Source of the DNA: VXNE01 sp965261535
Lineage (GTDB): Bacteria; Pseudomonadota; Gammaproteobacteria; Pseudomonadales; Azotimanducaceae
Length of the DNA stretch: 64,000 bases
Reading direction: 5' to 3'
Assembly (NCBI GenBank): GCA_965261535.1
Contig: OZ253469.1
Coordinates: 2,170,001 to 2,234,000, forward strand
The translations under genes and the position numbers were made by a program. The notes under the pieces were generated by a model. The model was not told the origin of the DNA and searched no databases. It worked only from the letters and a program-made list of their open reading frames with translations. This document shows, piece after piece, positions 25,592-33,894 of this stretch (the stretch's first letter is position 1; each line of letters opens with the position of its first letter).

Positions 25592-26010
25592 GTAGCCGCG
25601 CCGTGATCGCTGTCGTCGCGCTCGCCGCGGGAGTCCTGTCGGCCGAGCAGAAGCAGGCATTCGATGGCTACGAGGTGCACTACTCCGTTTTCAACCCCAG
25701 TTTCCTGCGCGCCGAAATCGCGCAACGCTACGACGTGGTCAGGGGCCGCGACAAGGCGCTGGTGAACGTCTCCGTGCTGGATGGCGAGCGGAGCGTGGCA
25801 GTGCCCGTGACCGGGACCGTCAAGAATTTGCTTGGGCAGTCGCAGGTGCTCAAATTTCGCCAGGTAAAGGAAGGCGAAGCCGTCTATTACATCGCGCCGC
25901 TAACCTACCAGGACCGGGACACGCTGCGTTTCGAGATCACTGCGGGTCTGCCCGGTTACGGGATGGCGGTGTTGCGATTCCAACAGACGCTTTACTGGGA
26001 AAGCCCCTAG
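25588..26010 (+). CDS. DUF4426 domain-containing secreted protein
   Basis: 140 residues with a short N-terminal signal peptide (SSRAVIAVVALAAGVLSA). A beta-rich domain follows: FDGYEVHYSVFNPSFLRAEIAQRYDVVRGRDKALVNVSVLD, then VTGTVKNLLGQSQVLKF and a C-terminal TLYWE. It fits the DUF4426 family, which is regularly found between metW and rdgB in gammaproteobacteria. The function is unknown. It overlaps metW by four bases and is followed four bases later by rdgB. Confidence 0.85.
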   Translation: MSSRAVIAVVALAAGVLSAEQKQAFDGYEVHYSVFNPSFLRAEIAQRYDVVRGRDKALVNVSVLDGERSVAVPVTGTVKNLLGQSQVLKFRQVKEGEAVYYIAPLTYQDRDTLRFEITAGLPGYGMAVLRFQQTLYWESP

Positions 26011-26014
26011 CCGA

Positions 26015-26620
26015 ATGAAAGAGGCGGTCCTCGCCAGCGCCAACGCCGGCAAGTTTGCCGAACTCTTCGGTCTGCTGACACCTGTAGGCGTGGCGCTGCG
26101 ACCGATGACCCAGTTCGGCCTGGAGTCCCCGATCGAGGACGGGGCGACCTTCATTGAAAACGCGTTGATCAAGGCGCGCCATGCGTCGTCCGAAGCGGGT
26201 TTGCCGGCTATTGCCGATGATTCGGGCCTGATCGTCCGCGCCCTGGGCGGTGAGCCGGGTCTCTTGTCATCGAGATATTCGGGTGTGGGCGCAACGGCCG
26301 AGGACAACAACAGACGGCTCATCGCCGCGCTCGATGGCATCGAGGATCGGCGCGCGCACTTCTATTGCGCACTGGTGTTCATCGAGAGCGCCGACGATCC
26401 AGCGCCCGTGGTCGCCACTGCCGCATGGCACGGATTGATCCTCGATGCCCCGAGGGGAGCGCACGGCTTCGGATATGACCCGCACTTCTTCGTTCCCCAG
26501 TTGAATGCAACCGCCGCCGAACTCGCGCCACATGTGAAGAATGCACACAGCCATCGCGGGATCGCCGCCAAGCGCCTCGCGGCGGCGCTTCGGTGCCTTG
26601 GGCATCGGGACGCGCCGTGA
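26015..26620 (+). CDS. rdgB: dITP/XTP pyrophosphatase (RdgB/HAM1)
   Basis: A 201-residue house-cleaning NTPase that removes dITP, ITP and XTP from the nucleotide pool. ASANAGKFAEL is the substrate-binding N-terminus. FIENALIKARHASSEAGLPAIADDSGLIVRALGGEPGLLSSRY carries the catalytic acidic residues. GAHGFGYDPHFFVPQ and the C-terminal HSHRGIAAKRLAA complete the signature. Stop and hemW start overlap (GTGA). Confidence 0.95.
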   Translation: MKEAVLASANAGKFAELFGLLTPVGVALRPMTQFGLESPIEDGATFIENALIKARHASSEAGLPAIADDSGLIVRALGGEPGLLSSRYSGVGATAEDNNRRLIAALDGIEDRRAHFYCALVFIESADDPAPVVATAAWHGLILDAPRGAHGFGYDPHFFVPQLNATAAELAPHVKNAHSHRGIAAKRLAAALRCLGHRDAP

Positions 26621-27708
26621 GCGGCCTCTATGTGCACCTGCCGTGGTGCGTGCGCAAATGCCCGTACTGCGACTTCAATTCGCACCCGCTGAAGGGAAGG
26701 TTGCCAGAAGCCGACTACGTCGACGCGCTGCTGAATGACTTTGCGGTCGAGCGTGCCCGCATGCCGTCTGAAATCGCCTCCGTGTACTTCGGCGGCGGCA
26801 CGCCGAGCCTATTGTCGGCGCGCGCGTTCGCGCGGCTGCTCGATACGTTCGAATTGGCCGGCGGCGCGGAGGTGACCATGGAGGCCAATCCGGGGACCGT
26901 GGAGACCTTTGAGGTGATCGCGAACTACGCCGCGGCGGGCATCAATCGCATCTCTCTCGGCGCGCAGTCGTTCAACGGCGCCCACCTGAAGCAACTGGGA
27001 AGAATCCATAACGCCGACGATACCGAGCGGGCGGCGCGCGCGATTGCGCACGCGCCCTTCGATGAGTTCAACATCGACTTGATGTTCGGATTGCCGGGGC
27101 AGACGGTAGCGGAAGCCATCGCCGACCTGCAACGCGCCGCCGCGCTGGAGCCGACCCACATTTCCTGGTACGAACTCACGATAGAGCCGAAAACGGAGTT
27201 CGCAAGACGTCCCCCCGTGCTTCCCACGCTGGACGAAAAAGCCGACATTGCCGAGGCTGGCCAAGCCTTCCTCGCATCGCGCGGGTTCGGACGCTACGAA
27301 GTCTCCGCCTACGCGCGTCCGGGTTCGGAGTCGCGGCACAACCTGAACTACTGGACCTTCGGCGACTACACGGGCATCGGCGCTGGTGCCCACGGCAAAT
27401 TGATGCGGCCATCGGGCATGGTACGCACCACCAAGGTGAAACAGCCCAGGCTCTACCTGGAGGATCAGTCCTCCGACGACACGCCCATCGACACGGCGGA
27501 CCTGCCGGTGGAATACATGATGAACGCCTTGCGGCTGGTGCACGGGACCGACGAAGACGCGTTCGCGCAGCGCACAGGAGTGCCGCTTGCGACCATTTCG
27601 GACGAGATTGCGCGGCTGCGCGCCCAGGGGTTGATGCGGCAAGACCGCATAGGACTCACCGATTTCGGCTTTTCGCACCTGGATACGGTAGTCGCCCGGT
27701 TTCTCTAG
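26617..27708 (+). CDS. hemW: Radical SAM haem chaperone HemW
   Basis: A 363-residue radical SAM protein. The [4Fe-4S] motif is in PWCVRKCPYCDFNSH at the N-terminus. YFGGGTPSLL and MEANPGTVE follow in the SAM-binding barrel. The C-terminal domain has NYWTFGDYTGIGAGAHGK. HemW delivers haem to membrane enzymes and was formerly called an oxygen-independent coproporphyrinogen oxidase-like protein. The GTG start overlaps the rdgB stop. Its TAG stop is the first codon-sized unit of a dispersed repeat copy. Confidence 0.94.
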   Translation: MSGLYVHLPWCVRKCPYCDFNSHPLKGRLPEADYVDALLNDFAVERARMPSEIASVYFGGGTPSLLSARAFARLLDTFELAGGAEVTMEANPGTVETFEVIANYAAAGINRISLGAQSFNGAHLKQLGRIHNADDTERAARAIAHAPFDEFNIDLMFGLPGQTVAEAIADLQRAAALEPTHISWYELTIEPKTEFARRPPVLPTLDEKADIAEAGQAFLASRGFGRYEVSAYARPGSESRHNLNYWTFGDYTGIGAGAHGKLMRPSGMVRTTKVKQPRLYLEDQSSDDTPIDTADLPVEYMMNALRLVHGTDEDAFAQRTGVPLATISDEIARLRAQGLMRQDRIGLTDFGFSHLDTVVARFL

Positions 27709-27769
27709 CCCGGATATTTCATCAAGGGCCGCGATGATCGCGCAGGATTTTTCCCGCGTGCGCGTGCTC

Positions 27770-27797
27770 GGAGCCTTCAGCCGGGGAGCGCGAGGGG
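27770..27797 (+). repeat. 28-bp dispersed repeat, copy at the 33-bp array
   Basis: The reverse complement of this segment is present without mismatch at 47971-47998, directly before the coaD ATG. It starts GGAGCCTTCAGCCGGGGAGC. Confidence 0.8.
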
Positions 27798-27915
27798 GCA
27801 CCACTCGCAAGAAGACAGCAGCGCGAGGGGGCACCACTCGCAAGAAGACAGCAGCGCGAGGGGGCACCACTCGCAAGAAGACAGCAGCGCGAGGGGGCAC
27901 CACTCGCAAGAAAAG
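27788..27915 (+). repeat. 33-bp tandem repeat, about 3.8 units
   Basis: Units start at 27788, 27821, 27854 and 27887 and are identical until the last, which diverges after CGCAAGAA. The unit length is a multiple of three, so both strands stay open: ARGGTTRKKTA per unit on the plus strand and LASGAPSRCCL on the minus strand. There are no spacers, so it is not a CRISPR. Confidence 0.9.
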
Positions 27916-28121
27916 AGACGGAAGCATAGCCATGTCTTATGGTGGATCGAGCACGTGCACGCACGCGGGCAAAAGTGCCCCACAGGCGGCACCTTCGGCT
28001 CCGCCCGTGGCCCGACCCCACCGTGCGAGGGCGCGGCCAGCGCAGTTGGTATCCGGCGGGACTTCCGAAAAACCGACGCACATGATTAAAAACAAATGAC
28101 ATATGTTTGTTCGACAAGCGG

Positions 28122-28142
28122 CTTGGTGAAATATCCGGGCTA
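28122..28142 (-). repeat. Dispersed repeat, inverted copy downstream of trmB
   Basis: Minus-strand copy of the TAGCCCGGATATT repeat, with TTTCACC where the copies at 126 and 4932 have TTGCACC. Confidence 0.75.
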
Positions 28143-28167
28143 GCCAGCCCGATCAACCTCCCGGTCG

Positions 28168-28845
28168 TCATTGCATCTTCGCGTAGGCTAGATTCCAGAT
28201 TTCTCGACCGCATGTGCGGCCGCGCGCCTCAAAATGCGTCTCCCGGCGCTCGGCCGGGCGTTCAGAAAACTTGCCCGAACCCGCCTCGTTAGCCAGGGAA
28301 GGCTCCGCGTCGGCGGTCTTCAGCATCGCCCGGGCGTAGGGCTCCCAATCGGTCGCCATCAGTAGCCTGCCGCCCGGCTCCAGCAACCGCGCGATCTGCT
28401 CGACGAAGGGCGACTGAATCAGGCGGCGTTTGCCATGCCGCCGTTTGGGCCATGGATCGGGAAAATAAATGGCGACGAGGCGAACGCTCGCCGATGGCCA
28501 TGGCGCGATCGCGGTTCCGGCATCGCCCTCGACAATCCGAATATTGTCGAGTCCGAGCGATTCGCATTGCAGGATCAGCGAACCGATGCCCGGCCGGTAG
28601 ACCTCTATGCCGATGCAAGCCCAGTTTCGGTGCTCGTCGGCAAAACGGGCGAGCGCGTGACCCATGCCGAAACCCACCTCAACCATCACCGGCCGATCCG
28701 AAACCTCGAAATGTGTCATCAGGTACCGGGTACCGTGATCGGCAAGTGCCCGCGCCTGGCCGCTGGTCGGACGCCCTCTCTGGCGTGCATGGACTCGCGT
28801 GGGCCACTCGTTCGAAGACGGCGGATGGTGCCCGCGATGTCCCAT
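28168..28845 (-). CDS. trmB: tRNA (guanine-N7-)-methyltransferase
   Basis: A 225-residue SAM methyltransferase that makes m7G46 in tRNA. VEVGFGMGHALARFADEHR is the SAM site, and CIGIEVYRPGIGSLI follows. IYFPDPWPKRRHGKRRLIQSPF is the TrmB catalytic/substrate motif. The N-terminal region RQRGRPTSGQARAL matches the usual tRNA-binding segment (R.R..T..Q..AL). It sits 27 bases downstream of rpoH, separated by a repeat palindrome. Confidence 0.93.
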   Translation of the reverse strand: MGHRGHHPPSSNEWPTRVHARQRGRPTSGQARALADHGTRYLMTHFEVSDRPVMVEVGFGMGHALARFADEHRNWACIGIEVYRPGIGSLILQCESLGLDNIRIVEGDAGTAIAPWPSASVRLVAIYFPDPWPKRRHGKRRLIQSPFVEQIARLLEPGGRLLMATDWEPYARAMLKTADAEPSLANEAGSGKFSERPAERRETHFEARGRTCGREIWNLAYAKMQ

Positions 28846-28853
28846 CGCGCGGT

Positions 28854-28875
28854 TAGCCCGGCAATATCAGGGCTA
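28854..28875 (-). repeat. Palindromic relative of the dispersed repeat between rpoH and trmB
   Basis: Read on the minus strand it begins TAGCCCTGATATTGC and ends in GGGCTA, making a near-palindrome. Its first three bases are the rpoH stop TAG. Confidence 0.55.
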
Positions 28876-29730
28876 GGCTTCGGCGAGCGCGCTCCGAAGC
28901 TTTTTCATCGCCTTGGCTTCGATCTGGCGTACCCGCTCGGCGGAGATTCCGTATTGTGCCGCCAGTTCACGGAGCGTCACCTTCGGTTCGTTCAACCAGC
29001 GCAACCGCAGAATTTCCCGGCTGCGTTCGTCGAGTTGCCCCAGCGCCCCCTGTAGTTGGGCCATGGAATGTTCCGTCCAGTCCTCTTGTGCAACGATCTC
29101 GGCGGGATTCATCGAATCATCGCTCAAGTATTGCGCCGGCGCCGCGACAAAGTTTTCGCCGTCGTCGTCGACTTCCCCGTCGAACGCCGCGTCCCGGGCC
29201 GCCATTCGACCCTCCATCTGCATGACCGCTTCCGGCGTCACCCCAAGATCCTCGGCGACGGCTTCGACTTCCTGCGGCGAAAACCATCCAAGCCGCTTCT
29301 TGGCGCTGCGCAGATTGAAGAAGAGTTTGCGTTGAGCCTTGGTGGTCGCGACCTTGACGATGCGCCAGTTGCGCAGGATGTACTCGTGCATCTCGGCCTT
29401 GATCCAATGCACGGCAAAAGACACGAGGCGCACACCCACTTCGGGATTGAATCGCCTGACCGCCTTCATGAGGCCAACGTTGCCTTCCTGGATCAGGTCG
29501 CCCTGCGGCAGCCCGTAGCCCGAATAGCCTCGGGCCATGTAAATGACAAAGCGCAGGTGGCACAGCACCAGCTCGCGGGCGGCCGCGATGTCGTTCTCGT
29601 AATAGAAACGTTCTGCGAGCCTACGCTCTTCCTCCGGGCTCAACACCGGGAATGCGTTCACAGTCTGAATATAGGTATCCAGATCGCGACCCGGCGATAG
29701 ACTATCGAGAGATAGTACATTCGCGGTCAT
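28873..29730 (-). CDS. rpoH: RNA polymerase heat-shock sigma factor (sigma-32)
   Basis: A 285-residue group 3 sigma-70 family factor. Region 2 includes FVIYMARGYSGYGLPQGDLIQEGNVGLMKAVRRFNP and the -10-recognition VSFAVHWIKAEMHEYI. QRKLFFNLR, the RpoH box unique to sigma-32, is present around residue 132. Region 4 has EPKVTLRELAAQYGISAERVRQIEAKAMKKL. The start has GGAGGT nine bases upstream. A CIRCE-like operator lies in the upstream region, an unusual combination. In gammaproteobacteria rpoH normally follows ftsX; here it is 15 kb away. Confidence 0.96.
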   Translation of the reverse strand: MTANVLSLDSLSPGRDLDTYIQTVNAFPVLSPEEERRLAERFYYENDIAAARELVLCHLRFVIYMARGYSGYGLPQGDLIQEGNVGLMKAVRRFNPEVGVRLVSFAVHWIKAEMHEYILRNWRIVKVATTKAQRKLFFNLRSAKKRLGWFSPQEVEAVAEDLGVTPEAVMQMEGRMAARDAAFDGEVDDDGENFVAAPAQYLSDDSMNPAEIVAQEDWTEHSMAQLQGALGQLDERSREILRLRWLNEPKVTLRELAAQYGISAERVRQIEAKAMKKLRSALAEA

Positions 29731-29764
29731 CTATTGATACCTCCGGTAACGTTGGTCAAGGATG

Positions 29765-29791
29765 CTAGCACTCTCCCCCTTAGAGTGCCAA
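29765..29791 (-). promoter_or_regulatory. CIRCE-like operator overlapping the rpoH promoter
   Basis: CTAGCACTC, nine bases, GAGTGCCAA: this matches the HrcA operator consensus TTAGCACTC-N9-GAGTGCTAA at 16 of 18 arm positions with exact spacing. On the minus strand a TTGGCA (-35) overlaps one arm and CTAGCA (-10) the other, with 17 bases between, upstream of rpoH. Repression of rpoH by HrcA is inferred. Confidence 0.75.
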
Positions 29792-29863
29792 ATCTCCAAA
29801 AAATTCCCCGCACCAGTAGTTCGTCCTCGCCTACGCCCGGTACTTGGCGTAAATTCAACCGGG

Positions 29864-30421
29864 ATGCACATCGAACCCCTTGATATTCCCGACGTCAAGC
29901 TTCTCGCGCCGATAAAACACGGCGACCATCGAGGCTTCTTTTCCGAGGTGTACAACAAGAGAACCCTGGAAGATGTCGGGATTTCGGTGGACTTTGTCCA
30001 GGACAACTGCTCGTTTTCGGCTGATGTGGGCACCGTCAGGGGACTGCACTTCCAGGCTCCGCCCTTTGCTCAAGCCAAGCTCGTCCGCGTCGTGCGCGGT
30101 TCGATATTCGATGTTGCAGTGGACATACGCCGGGGGTCGCCAACCTATGGCCACCATGTGAGCGCAACGCTGTCAGCCGAGGCCTGGAACCAGATTTGGG
30201 TGCCGGTCGGCTTTGGACACGGGTTCATGACCCTGACGCCTAACACGGAGGTCGTATACAAGGTCACCAACTACTACGCGCCGGATCACGACCGGGGCCT
30301 CTTGTGGAACGATCCCGCGCTATGCATCCGCTGGCCAATCCCGGAAACCGGTGCGACTCTCTCAGGCAAGGATCAAGAACATCCTACGCTCACGCAACTG
30401 GCGAGCCCGTTCGGGCGGTGA
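29864..30421 (+). CDS. rfbC: dTDP-4-dehydrorhamnose 3,5-epimerase family protein
   Basis: A 185-residue cupin-type epimerase. KHGDHRGFFSEVYN is the N-terminal block. DNCSFSADVGTVRGLHFQAPPFAQAKLVRVVRG contains the active-site His and Arg/Lys. IWVPVGFGHGFMTLTPNTEVVYKVTNYYAP holds the conserved Tyr region. It would epimerise dTDP-4-keto-6-deoxyglucose at C3 and C5 for rhamnose synthesis. The other rhamnose genes (rfbA, rfbB, rfbD) are absent, so it is an orphan or serves another sugar. It is divergent from rpoH, and the intergenic region is shared. Confidence 0.88.
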   Translation: MHIEPLDIPDVKLLAPIKHGDHRGFFSEVYNKRTLEDVGISVDFVQDNCSFSADVGTVRGLHFQAPPFAQAKLVRVVRGSIFDVAVDIRRGSPTYGHHVSATLSAEAWNQIWVPVGFGHGFMTLTPNTEVVYKVTNYYAPDHDRGLLWNDPALCIRWPIPETGATLSGKDQEHPTLTQLASPFGR

Positions 30422-30503
30422 TGGGACGGGGGTCACAGTTGTGTCTACCTCCGGATTCGGTTCAGGGAAGACAGCCATGACCCATCAATTGATTGACCAT
30501 CCA

Positions 30504-31102
30504 TCAGATTCTCCTGCCGTTCGAGGTGGGCTCCCGCAGGTCAGCGTCAGATTGAACCGGTCGGAGTTCTGGGGAATCTTGTTGATGGCGGCCTTGCGGA
30601 TCCTCCCGACCTTGCCACAGGGCGACGACCAACGTCACAATTGTTAGCGCCACGCCAACCACGGAGAACATGCCAACGAGGAGGTTGATTCGCTCCTGCC
30701 TGCCGAACCGTCGCTCCGCAACCTTCATATGGTCGGCCAACCGGCTGAGGGCATGATGACCTCCTTCTTTGTTGGTTGCATCCAAGCTAAGCTTGGCGGA
30801 TTCCAACAGCCTCCGAGACTCGCCGCTCAGTGCCGAAAATGGCTGTTTGGCGCATCTCCTTCAGCAGTGCGTCGAACCTGATTCGATCACCCTCCTCCCA
30901 ATCGCGGGTCAAGCGACTCCCTCGGTTCGAGTAGAGGAGATAGTGAAAGTACTCCATAAGGCCAAACACGCTGTTGTATGACCGGCTGAGGTCGCTCTGT
31001 CCGAAGAAGACTTCGAGCTTTTCCAATGCATCGTCGCCAGCGCTTCCGAATCAGCGTTGCCGTTCGGATGACGTTCAACAAAGCGCGAGAGAACTCAGCC
31101 AC
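30504..31102 (-). pseudogene. Broken membrane-anchored protein, at least two frame changes
   Basis: Three consecutive minus-strand frames appear to be pieces of one gene. They are MAEFSRALLNV at the start (31102), then LEKLEVFFGQSDLSRSYNSVFGLMEYFHYLLYSNRGSR, then LESAKLSLDATNKEGGHHALSRLADHMKVAERR followed by one membrane span (LLVGMFSVVGVALTIVTLVVALW). The pieces follow in order without gaps and with overlapping ends, as expected after indels. I recognise no family. A soluble N-terminal helical part with a C-terminal anchor is visible. Confidence 0.55.
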
Positions 31103-31418
31103 ATACGTGTTGTGCCGAAGCTGTCTAACCAGTAGCAGTATGGCCGGCAGGGACGTGGCCGCGTGGACGATGGGGTTGCTGGCAGAGGCACCAGTGGCGT
31201 CGGCGCGTGTGTGTTTTGTGCCAAGACTCCTGTCTGGATTTGGCGGGCGACCAGATTCTGGCGCGCCAACGCCAGCGATTTTTGTGTTGTCAACAAATAG
31301 AAGTATCCAGTTTTAGAACAACTAAACTGTCCGGTCTGGAAACGAGGCCGCACGGGCATGGCTTGCGTGTCGACCCCATGAAAACTGATCTCCTTCTGGA
31401 TCGTGGCGATGCGGTTGG

Positions 31419-31497
31419 CGGGGTTATCCACGCTTTGTCCACGGCGCCGGTCCCCGATATTGATAAAGGCGCGGTGGGCGAAGGGTGGATAACCCCG
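31419..31497. repeat. Inverted 13-bp pair with TTATCCAC cores inside the ISNCY-like element
   Basis: CGGGGTTATCCAC (31419-31431) and its exact reverse complement (31485-31497) lie downstream of the transposase fragment. The core resembles a DnaA box (TTATCCACA), though chance or an IS-specific signal is as likely. Confidence 0.6.
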
Positions 31498-31509
31498 CGA
31501 CGACCGTGC

Positions 31510-32062
31510 CTACGCGGTGGCCGGCAGTCCGTCGGCCAGGGGTTCGCCGTCGGGACTGTACCTGGCCAGCTTGCGCGGCCCGTGCCAGACCGACAGCGCG
31601 CCGTTTGCGTGGCGCCGAACCTTCACCCTGGCCTTGACGTAGTGGGGTTGATGTCGGTCCGCGGGCAATTGCAGTACCCGCGCTTCGAACCGCGCGCAGT
31701 TGTCCCGGCCCACCACGCGCTCGTGGATCTCGCACAGGATGTCGTCCAGCGCCGCCGGGTCCCCGCAGGGAACAAACGCCGCCCCCTGCTCGCGCGCCGG
31801 CCGCGCGAACTCCGAGTTGAACGCCGGCATGTACACCTCCCGCAGATAGCGGTTAAAGGACTCAATGTCCCAAATCCCCGCCGCCGCCAGCTCCTTCGGC
31901 AGCCGCCCCTGATGCGTGCCGAACGCCCGCTCCGAGCGGCCCCGCGCCTCCGGCGAGTAGGCCGGGATCATCTCGATCCCGAGCCGCGCCATCGCCCGAC
32001 CGAACTGGGTCGGGTTGTCCCGGTCCACCTTGGCCCCCGCCGCCAGCGTGTTCCAATAGTGG
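31510..32062 (-). pseudogene. ISNCY-family transposase, C-terminal fragment
   Basis: The readable part starts around LDHYWNTLAAGAKVDRDNPTQFGRAM. It continues GIEMIPAYSPEARGRSERAFGTHQGRLPKEL, the end of an rve-type (integrase core) DDE domain with its catalytic glutamate in the SERAFGT region. A C-terminal beta domain follows (SVWHGPRKLARYSPDGEPL). The N-terminal helix-turn-helix and the first two catalytic aspartates are missing. The fragment starts at the ISAs1 target duplication. It cannot be active. Confidence 0.8.
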
Positions 32063-32077
32063 TCCAGTAGTGCAGGG

Positions 32078-33894
32078 CTAATTTGTTCTCCGGTTGGTTG
32101 ACGATGTTCGCAGGGTGTTCCGAGTCATGCGCAGGTAGTCGAACACGCGGCGGGGATTGCGATCGAGTCGGCGCATGGTGGCGGCGACGCGGTCGTCGGT
32201 GTGGGAACGGATAACGCCGATGGCGAAGCGCCGTAGGCGGGTGGTGTTTTCGGGTCCGTGGCCGGTTCGGATGCGCAGGCGGTCCTCGTCGAAGGCGTTG
32301 TCGAGGATGTTGTGGACGGACTCGACCTTCCAGTGGCCGCGGTTGAGTTGGAGCAGGCGCCGGGCGTCGGCGGTGTCGGGGGCGTGGCTGGTGATGCCGA
32401 GGGCGCATTCGACGGAGCGCTTGCCGGACTTCTTGACGACGGCGGTGCGCTCGACGAGGAAGGCCTGGCCGACGTGCGGGAAGGTCAGGTGGCCGTTGAG
32501 GCGGGTGGTGGTCCGGATGGCGCGGCTTTCGAGGCGCCCGTGTTCGAGGGCGGGGGGCTCGCGGAAGTCGGGCTCGCCGCGGTTCTCGAAGAACACCCGG
32601 AGGTCGTCGAGGAGGGTGGGCTGGTTGCCCTTGGCGGTGAACACGAAGTGGGCGCCGCGGGCGCGGAGGAAGTGGGCGAGCTTGCGCTGGGTCAGCAGGG
32701 CGTCGGCGGTGAAGGTCTTGCCGGCGAAGTCGAGTTCGAGGCCTTCGAGCATGGGGACGACGGTTCCGATCTCGTTGGTGCGCTTGGTCTCGTCGTCGGC
32801 GCCGACCGGAAGGCGGTCGACTTTTTTTGGGTGAGGGTGGCGCCGCCGCGCTGGCCGACGGCGCCGAGGATGTGGACCTGGCACTGGTTCTCGCCGATCT
32901 TGCCGGCGGCGGGCTTGGCGTCGCCGTTGGCGGCGCGGGCCTCGGCCTGCGGCGCGCGGGTGTCGGCATAGATGGCGTTGCGCATGGTCTTGCCGTCGAT
33001 GGCGATGGCGGCGTCGAAGCGCCGCAGGGCGCGGTCGAGCTGGTCGGGGTCGACGCGCACCAGCACGTCGCGAATGACGTATTCGCTGGGCACCTCGTAG
33101 CGGCCGCCGCGGTGCCGGCAGCGGAACCGCTCGCGGGCGCGCGGCGACAGGTCGGCGGCCCATTCGGCCATGGCCTTGTGGCCGCGCGCGCCGCACAGCG
33201 TGGCGCCGGCGGCGATGGCGAGCACCACAGGCAGCGGATGGCGCCGGCCCTGGCGGCGGCGCGGGTCGTCGATGTCGGCGAAGTGGTCGGGCAGGGAACG
33301 CATGGTGTCGGCGGAGATCATGGCCTTCGGGCCTCCGTGGCGGTCGATGGGGTGGAGCGCGGGCCGGGTCAGGCGCGCCCGCGCGTCGGCGACCAGGGGG
33401 CGGACGAAAACCAGCTTCGGCGCGGCCGGCGCGGCGCTGTAGCCGCCGCGCACGCGGCGGAAGCCGCGCGTGCGCCCGACGCAGGTCCAGTTCGCTGCGC
33501 GGTACACCGCGCCGCGGAAGCGCGCCGGGTCGACGAAGGTCTCCAGCAGCACGAGCGGGTGGCCGAAGCGCGCCGGCCAGTCCGCCGCCAGCCGCCGTTC
33601 GCACAGCGCCAGCACCCGCGAGCCCAGGTTCGGCGCGCGCCGGCCCGGCAGGATCAGGAAGCGGCTGTTGTTGGCGAGCAGGTGCTGGCGATCGTACTGC
33701 GTGCGGAAGTCCCAGCCGATCCAGCGGTCGCGGGCGCCGCACTTCAGGGCCGGCGCCGAGAAGCCGATCAGCGCCACCCACGCGCCGCGCCAGCGCGCGG
33801 CGTACCACAGCGTCTCGCCGATCTTCGGCGGCGCGCCCAAGTAGTGGTGCGCCCGCATCAGCTCCCGGTAGCGCCCTTCCTCCTCCGCCGCCAC
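32078..33894 (-). CDS. DruA-like (DUF4338) / ISAs1 transposase, joined by a -1 frameshift
   Basis: Frame 0 runs from GTG at 33894 for 358 codons. It encodes a DUF4338/DruA-type domain (HHYLGAPPKIGETLWYAARW, RDRWIGWDFRTQY, NNSRFLILP, LLETFVDPARFRGAVYRAANW) and then the start of an ISAs1 DDE domain with the first Asp in AIDGKTMR. The second Asp (FTADALLTQRKLAHF) and the Glu (RGHWKVESVHNILDNAF) are in the -1 frame, ending at 32078. The switch is at A_AAA_AAG (32821-32827). A full product would be about 605 residues. It may be programmed or a simple indel. The DruA-like domain is named after the Druantia defence protein but is common in transposases. Confidence 0.8.
32821..32827 (-). promoter_or_regulatory. 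Slippery heptamer A_AAA_AAG in the ISAs1 transposase
   Basis: Phased exactly as codons CAA-AAA-AAG in frame 0; a -1 slip gives GTC-GAC next, which is the second transposase frame. A perfect 6-bp stem CGACCG/CGGTCG with a 5-base loop begins two bases downstream, followed by the palindrome GTCGGCGCCGAC. The same heptamer drives frameshifting in E. coli dnaX. No Shine-Dalgarno stimulator was seen upstream. Confidence 0.6.

Larger units (their letters stand above)
27706..28142. repeat. Module bounded by inverted copies of the dispersed repeat
   Basis: A plus copy (27706-27726) and a minus copy (28122-28142) of the TAGCCCGGATATT repeat face each other 437 bases apart. Inside are a 28-bp segment also found at coaD, a 33-bp tandem array, and an AT-rich right end (AAAAACAAATGACATATG). 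A plus-strand frame of 121 residues and a minus-strand frame of 163 residues run across it, but both are explained by the repeats, and neither has family features. Confidence 0.65.

Noticed and set aside
27788..27915. 33-bp repeats as a CRISPR array
   Set aside because: Units are directly adjacent with no variable spacers, no leader and no cas genes; it is a simple tandem array.
27722..28213. Hypothetical proteins of 121 (+) and 163 (-) residues in the repeat module
   Set aside because: Both are open only because the 33-bp unit is a multiple of three; no start signals or homology features, and they lie within repeat DNA.
31419..31497. Replication origin from paired TTATCCAC boxes
   Set aside because: Only two boxes, no AT-rich unwinding region or replication gene, and they lie inside an IS element; kept only as an inverted repeat.
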